Origin: Thermanaerothrix solaris
GTDB taxonomy: Bacteria; Chloroflexota; Anaerolineae; Anaerolineales; Anaerolineaceae
DNA: 64,000 bases
Assembly (NCBI RefSeq): GCF_032334255.1
Contig: NZ_JAUHMF010000001.1
Location: forward strand, 124,001 to 188,000
Direction of reading: 5' to 3'
Positions 25,581-32,362 of the stretch are shown here, one piece after another. The notes beneath the pieces are model-generated. The model was given only the letters and a program-made list of their open reading frames with translations, did not search any database and was not told where the DNA came from. Within the stretch, counting starts at the first letter, position 1. Each line of letters starts with the position of its first letter. A program made the translations under genes and the position numbers.

Positions 25581-26492
25581 CTAACCTTCTAAAATTCCTT
25601 GGACAAAGGCTTCCGGGTCAAAAATTTCCAAATCGCTTGGGGTTTCTCCTAGCCCGACAAAAAGGATGGGGATACCCAGAACGCTTTGGATGGCAAAAGC
25701 CATTCCCCCACGGGCGGAGGAATCGAGTTTAGCCAGAATAATCCCGTTCACATTAACCGCCTCTTTAAAAGCGCGCGCCTGCTGAAGAGCGTTTTGCCCG
25801 GTAGTGGCATCTAAAACTAACCATACTGCATGCGGCGCTCCGGGGAGAGCCTTGCCCGCCACGCGGTGGACCTTTTTGAGTTCCTCCATAAGATTATATC
25901 GGGTGTGCAGACGTCCGGCTGTATCTATTAAGACGATATCCGTTTTTCGTGCCAGGGCAGCCTGAATACCATCGAACGTGACGGCACCTGGATCGGCATT
26001 GGGTTGGCCGGCTACAATCGGGAGATTGAGGCGTTCTGCCCAAACTTGTAACTGATCTACAGCGGCAGCACGAAATGTATCAGCCGCAACCAAAAGAACT
26101 TTCTTGTTTTGGTTTCTGAACCATTGAGCCAATTTAGCAATGGTAGTGGTCTTGCCGGAGCCATTGACCCCTACGACAAGGATAACTGCAGGTTGATGCG
26201 AGTCAAGGTCCAGGATAGGGGGAGTATCTAAACGTTTAAGCAATTCCTCACGCAAGGCTTGTTTGAGTTCGCCCGCCTTGGTTAATCCTTCCCGCTGCAC
26301 GCGCTGACGTAAAGACTGCAAAATTTCTTGGGTCGTTTCTACTCCTAGATCAGATTGAAGAAGAAGTGCCTCAAGATCTTCCCAAGTGCTATCGTCAATT
26401 TCACTGACACCCAAAAGGGCTGCCAGACGACCAAAGGTGGCTTTGCGTGTGCGTTCAAGTCCTTGTTTCCATTTATTGATCAGGTCAATCAT
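25581..26492 (-). CDS. ftsY: Signal recognition particle receptor
   Basis: A 303-residue SRP GTPase receptor that docks ribosome-SRP complexes at the membrane. It has a short helical N domain (residues about 1-90, no long acidic A domain). The NG domain has G1 VGVNGSGKTTTIAKLA, the DTFRAAAVDQLQ segment, G3 DTAGR and G4 AKLD. The closing motif is LAKLDSSARGGMAF where TKLDGTAKGG is more usual. It lies between rlmN (21 bases) and prfB (15 bases), probably in one transcript. Confidence 0.93.
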   Translation of the reverse strand: MIDLINKWKQGLERTRKATFGRLAALLGVSEIDDSTWEDLEALLLQSDLGVETTQEILQSLRQRVQREGLTKAGELKQALREELLKRLDTPPILDLDSHQPAVILVVGVNGSGKTTTIAKLAQWFRNQNKKVLLVAADTFRAAAVDQLQVWAERLNLPIVAGQPNADPGAVTFDGIQAALARKTDIVLIDTAGRLHTRYNLMEELKKVHRVAGKALPGAPHAVWLVLDATTGQNALQQARAFKEAVNVNGIILAKLDSSARGGMAFAIQSVLGIPILFVGLGETPSDLEIFDPEAFVQGILEG

Positions 26493-26513
26493 AGCGCGTA
26501 GATTATATCACTC

Positions 26514-27581
26514 CTATGAGTTCGAATTGTGTAATGTGGCCAATTGTCCGCATCCGGCTTGGATATCTATGCCGCGGCGAATACGCACGGTGCAGGGAAT
26601 ACCATGCCGTTCCAACTCTGCCTTAAATGCATTAGCACGCTCGCGAGTGCTTCCTGTCCCGGAGTAGCGGTGGGTTGGATTCAGGGGAATGACATTGACA
26701 TGGCACAGTAACCCTTTGAGCAATGTTGCCAATTCTCGTGCCGTTTCTACCGAATCGTTCACGCCCTGAATAAGCGCCCATTCAAAGGTAATGCGCCGTC
26801 CCGTTTGTGCCACATAATCGCGACAGGCTGCTAAGAGATCTTGAATGGGATATTTACGGTTGATGGGGAGCAGGCTATTTCGTAATTCATCTCGGGTGGC
26901 ATGCAGGCTGATGGCAAGGTTGACTTGCCGTTTTTCAGCGGCAAAACGCCGAATGGCCGGAACTAAGCCAACTGTGGAAATGGTGAAACGTCTGGCGCCT
27001 AGGTTCATGCCCAAAGGATGGTTAAGAATATCTATCGCTTTCATCGTAGCATCGTAATTGTGAAAAGGCTCTCCCATGCCCATGACAACAATATTGGTGA
27101 CCTCTTCGTTTTCCTGGCGCAGTAGGCGGGCATAATACAGAACTTGTTCCACAATTTCCCCGGGTGAGAGATGGCGCTTAAAACCCATTTGTCCGGTAGC
27201 ACAGAAAACACAGCCCATCGCACAGCCCACTTGGGTGGAGATGCAGAGCGTATTGCGACGTTCATACCGCATAAGAACGGCTTCAATAGCCAATCCATCA
27301 GGTAATTGGAACAGGGTCTTGGTGGTATTGCCGTCGCTAGAGCGCAATGAAGTTACCGGCTTAAGGTACCTGAATGTAAATGCTTCACCCAACTTCTGGC
27401 GCAGACTTTTGGGTAAGGTGGTAAATTGATCTGGCGAGGTCCATAGTTGTTGATAAATGCCCCGCCAGATTTGCTCGGCACGGTAGGGAGGTTCACCCCA
27501 TTCTCGAAGGACAAGGTCCAATTCTGAGAACGAGAGGTCGAGAATAAACCGGCTTGGAGGGTTTAGATCTTTGGCTATCAT
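26514..27581 (-). CDS. rlmN: 23S rRNA (adenine-2503-C2)-methyltransferase, dual specificity with tRNA
   Basis: A 355-residue radical SAM enzyme. The cluster-binding CxxxCxxC is in GCAMGCVFCATG near residue 120. MGMGEPFHNYD, the ISTVGLVP region and the C-terminal GIDIQAGCGQL with its conserved cysteine are also present. RlmN methylates C2 of A2503 in 23S rRNA and A37 in some tRNAs. Its start overlaps the end of the HAD gene by 4 bases, indicating coupling. Confidence 0.94.
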   Translation of the reverse strand: MIAKDLNPPSRFILDLSFSELDLVLREWGEPPYRAEQIWRGIYQQLWTSPDQFTTLPKSLRQKLGEAFTFRYLKPVTSLRSSDGNTTKTLFQLPDGLAIEAVLMRYERRNTLCISTQVGCAMGCVFCATGQMGFKRHLSPGEIVEQVLYYARLLRQENEEVTNIVVMGMGEPFHNYDATMKAIDILNHPLGMNLGARRFTISTVGLVPAIRRFAAEKRQVNLAISLHATRDELRNSLLPINRKYPIQDLLAACRDYVAQTGRRITFEWALIQGVNDSVETARELATLLKGLLCHVNVIPLNPTHRYSGTGSTRERANAFKAELERHGIPCTVRIRRGIDIQAGCGQLATLHNSNS

Positions 27582-28375
27582 TTTGCTTTTATACCTAATA
27601 GATGGGCAAGAGTGGGTGCGACAAGAACAGGCGGAGGTGACCAGCGACTGGCTTCCTCGGCAGTAGTAACCCCACTTAACACTAAAGCCGCTCGCAGACC
27701 TGCCTGTTGAGCCCCCTGAATATCGGTATCTAATCGGTCCCCAACAACCAGCGTTTCATGGGAATCGCAATTCAAACGTTCCAGAGCTACTTGGAACAAA
27801 AAAGGAAAAGGTTTGCCAATAATGGTGGGTTGCACATCACTGGCAGCCTCTAGGGCAGCCAATACGGTGCCTGCACCGGGCACCAATCCTTCTGGGCTTG
27901 GATAGGTGCGATCAGGATTGGTGCCAATAAAAGGAATTCCTTGGCGAATGAGAAGAGTGGCTTTGCGCAGTTTTTCATAGGTGAGTTGGCGATCCAGGCC
28001 AGCGACCACAGCGAGGACTTGCCCATCCTCAACCGGATAAAAACCGTATTCAGCGAGTGCCTTTCGAAGTCCTTCTTCGCCAATTATGTAAACCGGGCCG
28101 CCGTGTGGGAATTGCTGATGTAAGTAATATGCTGTGGCATCGGCAGACGTAACGATAAAGTGAGGATCAAATGTGACTCCAAATTTTAGGAGCTTTTGGG
28201 CGTATTGCTCAGCCGTACGGGTAGCGTTATTGGTGGCTAAGGCCACGCGCAAGCCTTGTGTTTGGATGGCCTCGAAAATGGCCGGCAGATTCCCAATGGG
28301 TTGATCGCCTCGCCAGAGGACACCATCCATGTCGAGGATCAAAGCGCGTACCGGGGGTGTGAGGTTTTGGATCAT
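27578..28375 (-). CDS. HAD-superfamily sugar-phosphatase-like hydrolase (NagD/PGP type)
   Basis: A 265-residue HAD class IIA hydrolase. Motif I is LILDMDGVLWRGDQPIG, the NNAT motif is ALATNNATRTAEQY, and the final motif is VVGDRLDTDIQGAQQAG. This type dephosphorylates small metabolites such as phosphoglycolate, nucleotides or sugar phosphates; the substrate is not readable from sequence. It is tightly coupled to rlmN and lies 97 bases after clpP. Confidence 0.85.
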   Translation of the reverse strand: MIQNLTPPVRALILDMDGVLWRGDQPIGNLPAIFEAIQTQGLRVALATNNATRTAEQYAQKLLKFGVTFDPHFIVTSADATAYYLHQQFPHGGPVYIIGEEGLRKALAEYGFYPVEDGQVLAVVAGLDRQLTYEKLRKATLLIRQGIPFIGTNPDRTYPSPEGLVPGAGTVLAALEAASDVQPTIIGKPFPFLFQVALERLNCDSHETLVVGDRLDTDIQGAQQAGLRAALVLSGVTTAEEASRWSPPPVLVAPTLAHLLGIKAK

Positions 28376-28472
28376 CGTTCTCTCCGATAGAGCAAGCCGG
28401 ACAGCAAGGGCTATCCGGCTCGCAGTGGGCTACATAGGTGTAAAGATAACGGCAGAGCAGGTCTGTAATGCC

Positions 28473-29078
28473 TTACTTTTCCGGAGGTGTCAGCACCTGA
28501 TCTACAATGCCGTATTCGACAGCCTGATAAGCATCCAGGTAGAAATCGCGCTCGGTATCCCGCTCGATAACTTCTAGCGGCTGTCCGGTGCACTCTGCCA
28601 GAATCTGGTTAAGTTGAGATTTGAGGCGAAGGATCTCTCGCGCCTGGATTTCGATATCCGATGCCTGCCCTTGTGCACCACCTAACGGCTGATGCATGTG
28701 AATCGTGGCATGAGGCAGGGCGTAGCGCTGACCCTTGGTACCCGCTGCAAGGAGCACGGTGCCAAAAGATGCAGTTACTCCGACCGCCACCGTGCTGATT
28801 TTGTTGGGAATCATCTTCATAGTATCATAGATGGCCAAGCCAGCGTAGATCTGTCCACCGGGGGAATTAATATACATCTGGATGCCCTTTTCAGGATCTT
28901 CTCGACTCAGATAAAGCAATTGGGCAACGATCAGATTGGCGACCTGGTCATCAATCGGGGTACCCACAAAGATAATCCGCTCTTTGAGCAGGAGCGAATA
29001 GATATCATAGGCACGCTCACCCCGCGCCGAGGATTCGATGACCATTGGAATGATTAAGTCAAAGTTATTCAAACTCAT
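28473..29078 (-). CDS. clpP: ATP-dependent Clp protease proteolytic subunit
   Basis: A 201-residue serine peptidase. The catalytic serine lies in VGVTASFGTVLLAAG, the histidine in PHATIHMHQPLGG, and the aspartate in the ERDTERDFYLDA region. INSPGGQIYAGLAIYDTM is the oxyanion/handle signature. It forms the chamber used by ClpX or ClpA/C. It directly follows tig (25-base gap), the common bacterial arrangement; clpX is not next to it here. Confidence 0.95.
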   Translation of the reverse strand: MSLNNFDLIIPMVIESSARGERAYDIYSLLLKERIIFVGTPIDDQVANLIVAQLLYLSREDPEKGIQMYINSPGGQIYAGLAIYDTMKMIPNKISTVAVGVTASFGTVLLAAGTKGQRYALPHATIHMHQPLGGAQGQASDIEIQAREILRLKSQLNQILAECTGQPLEVIERDTERDFYLDAYQAVEYGIVDQVLTPPEK

Positions 29079-29103
29079 AAAATCCCTTCACTTTCCTAAT
29101 CTT

Positions 29104-30606
29104 CTAGGTTTCAGACGCTTCGGACGTCTCTGGATTAGATTCTACTGTATTTGGCTCAACTTGGACAGCCTCTGTAGTATCTTCTCTCTCTGGTGATGAT
29201 TCAGGAGTGGGTGGCTCAACCTTCTCAGAAACAGTTTCAGCGCTTGGGAGGCCTTCATTTTCGGCTTGGGCTGAGATTTGGTCGAGTTGCCCATTTGCAA
29301 TCGCTTTGAGGCGCTCAATCAGTTCTCCAACCAACTCATTGGTGAGACGACGCTCCAGTTCTGCCGAGATACGGCGATTATCTAGCCGCTTTTGCTCTCG
29401 TTTGGGGAGTTGGGAGAGTTCTCCGGCCAGGCTTTCGAGCGCTCGTTGGTAGGATTCTTGCGAGAGTTGAATATTTTCTTGGGCGATAAGTTTGTCAATT
29501 AACAGCCGGCGCTCTAAGGCTTTAATCGCTTCAGGGCGTACGGTTTCGTTGACGAACGTTTGAGCGTCTTTGTTTGTGATTCGGAGATAGGAATCGAGGT
29601 TAAGGCCGTATTTCTGCAATTCGCTTTCCCATCGGGCTAGCTGGCGCTGGATCTCTTCGTCAATGAGTTGAGGGGGGTACTTGAAGGTGGCTCGTTCGTG
29701 AATGCGCGCCAGCATCTTCTCAGCCAGGTCGGCATCTGCCCGTGCGCGTTGATTGGACTCGAGCACGGTGCGGACGCGGGCTCGGAATTCATCCACTGAG
29801 TTGAGATCGGTGAAGGTGGACTTCACAAAATCATCGGTAAGCTCGGGGATGTGTAATTCTTTCACACTTTGCACGGTAATTTTGTAAGCCACCTTTTTTC
29901 CACGCAGGGTTTCATCTTCCCAATCGGCAGGGTAGTCGTGAACAATAGTGACTTCCTGATCGGCGGTCAAACCAATGAGGTGTTGGGAAAAACCAGGGAA
30001 AGGACGTTCTGTTTCAGTCTTTCGGCCCACAATATACTCGGCAGACTCGGGAGCCGAGAATTCAGCCGATTGGTTGTCACTTTCGAGGATCGCCCATTGG
30101 TACTTGACGTAAACCACATCACCTTCTTGAACTGGCCGTTCTACGGGTTCGGCTATCGAATTAGCCAATAATACGTTTTCGATGTAGTCTTCAATCTCTT
30201 CCTCAGAGACTGTTGGGGTTTCAGATTCAATTCGAATGCTGCGGTAATCACCCAGTTCAACCACTGGCTCTAGGGGTACCGTGAAAGCCAAGCGTAAGGG
30301 ATCGCGACTTATAATGTCTTCTAGGCGACCCGGTGCACCGGGTGATACTTCGGCTGCAGTGAGGACATTGCCATACTCTTCGTCAACAAGCAATTCAATA
30401 GCAAGTTCTTCAACCGCCTCGTTGCCGACCACCCTGCGTACCATCTCTAATGGGGCTTTACCCGGTCGAAATCCGGGGATGCGAACCCTTTCACCCAATT
30501 TTTTTGTGGCTTTTCGTTTATAGTTTTCCCAAACCTCGGGCTCGAATTCGGCTACGATGTAAGCCTGATGATCTTCACGCAGTGTTTTTTCGATGATGGT
30601 CACCAC
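29104..30606 (-). CDS. tig: Trigger factor (ribosome-associated chaperone and prolyl isomerase)
   Basis: A 500-residue chaperone that meets nascent chains at the ribosome exit. The ribosome-docking signature GFRPGKAP is near residue 47. A PPIase (FKBP-like) domain follows around 150-245, then the long helical C-terminal arms. The last 60 or so residues are an unusual Glu/Ser/Pro/Thr-rich acidic extension. The start is GTG 30606 (or GTG 30603), preceded by AAAGGAT. Only 37 bases separate it from the 3' end of tRNA-Leu(UAG), with no clear promoter or terminator between them. Confidence 0.92.
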   Translation of the reverse strand: MVTIIEKTLREDHQAYIVAEFEPEVWENYKRKATKKLGERVRIPGFRPGKAPLEMVRRVVGNEAVEELAIELLVDEEYGNVLTAAEVSPGAPGRLEDIISRDPLRLAFTVPLEPVVELGDYRSIRIESETPTVSEEEIEDYIENVLLANSIAEPVERPVQEGDVVYVKYQWAILESDNQSAEFSAPESAEYIVGRKTETERPFPGFSQHLIGLTADQEVTIVHDYPADWEDETLRGKKVAYKITVQSVKELHIPELTDDFVKSTFTDLNSVDEFRARVRTVLESNQRARADADLAEKMLARIHERATFKYPPQLIDEEIQRQLARWESELQKYGLNLDSYLRITNKDAQTFVNETVRPEAIKALERRLLIDKLIAQENIQLSQESYQRALESLAGELSQLPKREQKRLDNRRISAELERRLTNELVGELIERLKAIANGQLDQISAQAENEGLPSAETVSEKVEPPTPESSPEREDTTEAVQVEPNTVESNPETSEASET

Positions 30607-30643
30607 CTAAGTTATCCTTTCACTCAAGAGTTTTTCGCATTAG

Positions 30644-30725
30644 TGGGGAAGGCGGGACTCGAACCCGCACGCCTTGCGGCACGTGATCCTAAGTCACGCC
30701 TGTCTGCCAATTCCAGCACTTCCCC
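30644..30725 (-). tRNA. tRNA-Leu (anticodon TAG), rebuilt across an integration junction
   Basis: On the minus strand the acceptor stem GGGGAAG pairs with CTTCCCC, with A as discriminator. The anticodon arm CGTGA-CTTAGGA-TCACG gives anticodon TAG, which decodes CUA. A long variable arm and a normal T arm (GGGTTCGAGTCCC) follow. CCA is not encoded. The 5' half, from the acceptor strand through the anticodon arm (30681-30725), is repeated perfectly at 37861-37905. This tRNA therefore has a 3' half from the original host gene and a 5' half probably supplied by the mobile element. Confidence 0.95.
30681..30725 (-). repeat. Attachment-site repeat at the tRNA-proximal end of the element
   Basis: A 45-bp perfect direct repeat of 37861-37905. 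It spans the 5' acceptor strand, D arm and complete anticodon arm of tRNA-Leu(UAG). The flanking bases differ at both ends. The likely crossover is in the anticodon arm, as for many tyrosine integrases. Confidence 0.9.
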
Positions 30726-30796
30726 GCATTTTGGCTTAGTGGGCGATTTTGCCCATTGTAAGCCATATATGGCGGTGCATTTTTGCCACCCGCCAC

Positions 30797-30852
30797 CCGC
30801 AAAATGGGCTAATCATGTGCCGTAAAAGCCCATTTTTGCGGTTGTTTTTTTT
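30797..30852 (+). terminator. Terminator-like hairpin near the left end of the element
   Basis: CCGCAAAATGGGCT (30797-30810) pairs with AGCCCATTTTTGCGG (30827-30841) with one bulge, followed on the plus strand by TTGTTTTTTTT. It could stop plus-strand transcription crossing the att junction. On the minus strand it lies in the leader of the tRNA transcript. Confidence 0.6.
30815..30824 (+). repeat. Candidate integrase arm-type site
   Basis: ATGTGCCGTA occurs here and again at 37749-37758, near the two ends of the element; a shortened ATGCCGTA lies at about 37789-37797. A second shared motif, ATATGGCGGT, occurs at 30767-30776 and in inverted orientation at 37822-37831. Repeats on both sides of att are where integrase arm or excisionase sites are expected. 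Confidence 0.35.
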
Positions 30853-30888
30853 AAGATTGGGTGTAAATAACCCGTTGACGCTAGCACA

Positions 30889-30916
30889 ATTATAGCGGGT
30901 TGTCACAATGTGACAA
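30889..30916 (-). promoter_or_regulatory. Element promoter and palindromic operator reading toward tRNA-Leu(UAG) and tig
   Basis: On the minus strand TTGTCA (30916-30911) and a perfect TATAAT (30894-30889) are 16 bases apart. The -35 box lies inside the perfect palindrome TTGTCACAATGTGACAA (30900-30916; 8-base arms, one central base). A repressor there would block RNA polymerase. In the integrated state this is the only clear promoter upstream of tRNA-Leu(UAG). In the circular form it would face attP and the integrase gene. Confidence 0.7.
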
Positions 30917-30945
30917 GGGTAAGTTTTGGGTGTTTTGATCGGATA

Positions 30946-31662
30946 CTACTCATTGCGGCTGTTTTTGGCTGGCTGCCGTTTTTCTCGGAAGCGTCTTATT
31001 CTTGCCCGGTTGGAGCAACGGCTGGAGCAATATTCCTGATTGCCATGCTCGACCTTGAAAATCCTTCCGCATTCGGTGCATGAAGCAAGCGGGGTTTTCA
31101 GGTTTATGGTTTGTGCTAGTTGATAGTAAATATATTGAAGCAAGTTATCGGGATAAACGACCCAAAGGAAATTACCCGGCGAACCGCTGACGCCGTCCGC
31201 TTCGAATGCCGCTTCAGAGATAAGACCGTGAGGAATGTCCGCAAGTTTTTCGTTGATAGTCCATGCTACAAGCACGGAGGCTTGAGCCAATAACTCATCA
31301 TCATTCTTTGGTACGGCTTCAAACAATTTAGCAAAATCCGAAATATCCCAAATATCACGCAAAAAATGAATATCTCCCCTGCGGATGGCAATCACCATTT
31401 GGAACAAAAGCCTTACTGCCGCCGCTTCCGCCAAAATGTCCGTGACTTTTTCAAGCCCTTCAGTACGTTTCAAAAGTCCGTACTGGCCGACAAAAGCGGT
31501 AACGTCCTTTGGCGTCCGTAAGCCGGAAAAGTCAAATACCAGATTGGCACATTCGTAAGGCTGATACTCTTCAGGCTGGCTGATGGTGATGTAATCACCT
31601 TTCAATGTGGGCTTGCCGCGTGTCCAGGAACGGGGATAAACCAGTTGAGCATGTCCTTGCAT
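30946..31662 (-). CDS. CGNR-like zinc-finger protein of the element
   Basis: A 238-residue protein. The C-terminal 40 residues hold a treble-clef-like motif: C-x2-C (SCTECGRIF), then C-x3-C in YCSSRCSNRARIRRFREK, ending in a basic helix. This resembles the CGNR zinc finger that ends ABATE-type stress regulators. The first 190 residues are helical and unrecognised. GGAGA precedes the ATG. It is divergent from the element's replication operon, a common place for a regulator, and points toward the tRNA end. It is a candidate to bind one of the two palindromes beside it. Confidence 0.6.
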   Translation of the reverse strand: MQGHAQLVYPRSWTRGKPTLKGDYITISQPEEYQPYECANLVFDFSGLRTPKDVTAFVGQYGLLKRTEGLEKVTDILAEAAAVRLLFQMVIAIRRGDIHFLRDIWDISDFAKLFEAVPKNDDELLAQASVLVAWTINEKLADIPHGLISEAAFEADGVSGSPGNFLWVVYPDNLLQYIYYQLAQTINLKTPLASCTECGRIFKVEHGNQEYCSSRCSNRARIRRFREKRQPAKNSRNE

Positions 31663-31726
31663 GGGAAATCTCCAATTTTTTAAGGTTTATGTAACGGCAA
31701 AAAAATGATAACAGATTTTTTTATTG

Positions 31727-31783
31727 TTGTCAATCGTTGTAATATATCGTATTATAGTAACGGTAAATCAAATAATTACCGTT
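31727..31783 (+). promoter_or_regulatory. Promoter and inverted-repeat operator of the element's replication operon
   Basis: TTGTCA (31727-31732) and TATTAT (31750-31755) are 17 bases apart. Just downstream, AACGGTAA (31759-31766) and TTACCGTT (31776-31783) form perfect 8-base arms around a 9-base spacer, covering the predicted start site. A related half-site (GTAACGGCAA) lies near 31691-31700. The next gene encodes a ribbon-helix-helix protein, so autorepression is likely. Confidence 0.7.
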
Positions 31784-31797
31784 TTAGGAGGTGACCT

Positions 31798-31989
31798 ATG
31801 TCCCAAAAAATTTTTGCAATTCGGCTTCCTGGCTGGCTTTGGGAAGAAGTCCAGCGCCGGGCTGAAACCGAATTCCTAACGCCTTCGGCGGTCATTCGCC
31901 GGGAACTTTCAAAGTCGTTTCAAAAAAGCAAAGAGAAAACCAAAGAAAACGCAAGCGGGGCTAAGGTGGAACATGGCAAAACCAATTGA
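31798..31989 (+). CDS. Small ribbon-helix-helix DNA-binding protein
   Basis: A 63-residue protein beginning KIFAIRLPGWLWEEVQRRAETEFLTPSAVIRRELSK in the pattern of an RHH (CopG/Arc type) fold: one beta strand (FAIRLP) and two helices, the second being SAVIRREL. A basic, disordered tail follows. A strong AGGAGGTGACCT Shine-Dalgarno precedes it. It is first gene of the plus-strand operon and sits right behind an inverted-repeat operator, so it is probably the operon's copy-number or lysogeny-type repressor. It overlaps the next gene by 17 bases. Confidence 0.72.
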   Translation: MSQKIFAIRLPGWLWEEVQRRAETEFLTPSAVIRRELSKSFQKSKEKTKENASGAKVEHGKTN

Positions 31990-32362
31990 CAAAACAAAAC
32001 CCGCCGTTAGTGGCGGCGGGCATGGAACGCGGGGCAGCGTTCGCTTCCTTGATTATACACTTATGAACATTTTGCGTCAATTGCCCTCTGGCCAGCGGAT
32101 CAGCATGAGCAACCTTGCCGCAGCGCGGGGCTGTACGGAGCGGGAACTTCGCGCAAGGATTGAAGCCCTACGCCGGGCAGGATACCCGATTTTATCAAGC
32201 ACGGCGAAGGGGGGAAGCGGCTACTGGCTTGACCCTGCGCCGGAAGCGGTGAAGCAATGGAAAGCGCGAACCGTCCGCCGGGCGGTGAAGATTATCGGTT
32301 TGGCAAATGCGGTGCAATTAGAACTTTGGGAAGGCGACGATGAAAACAATCTCGATATCTGA
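31973..32362 (+). CDS. Winged-helix-like DNA-binding protein
   Basis: A 129-residue protein. Residues about 25-85 form a helix-turn-helix with a wing: YTLMNILRQLPSGQRISMSNLAAARGCTERELRARIEALRRAGYPILSS, ending in a beta hairpin (GGSGYWLDP). Such domains occur in phage and plasmid regulators placed ahead of primase genes. The start overlaps the RHH gene and the end overlaps the primase gene by 23 bases, so the three are translationally coupled. Regulator or replication accessory factor are both possible. Confidence 0.6.
   Translation: MAKPIDKTKPAVSGGGHGTRGSVRFLDYTLMNILRQLPSGQRISMSNLAAARGCTERELRARIEALRRAGYPILSSTAKGGSGYWLDPAPEAVKQWKARTVRRAVKIIGLANAVQLELWEGDDENNLDI

Noticed and set aside
28395..28420. 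Hairpin AGCCGGA/TCCGGCT after clpP as a terminator
   Set aside because: The stem is only 7 bp and no T run follows on the minus strand, so the transcript may continue into the HAD gene.
30568..30825. 85-codon ORF on the plus strand
   Set aside because: It crosses the tig start and tRNA-Leu(UAG) on the opposite strand and has no Shine-Dalgarno sequence.
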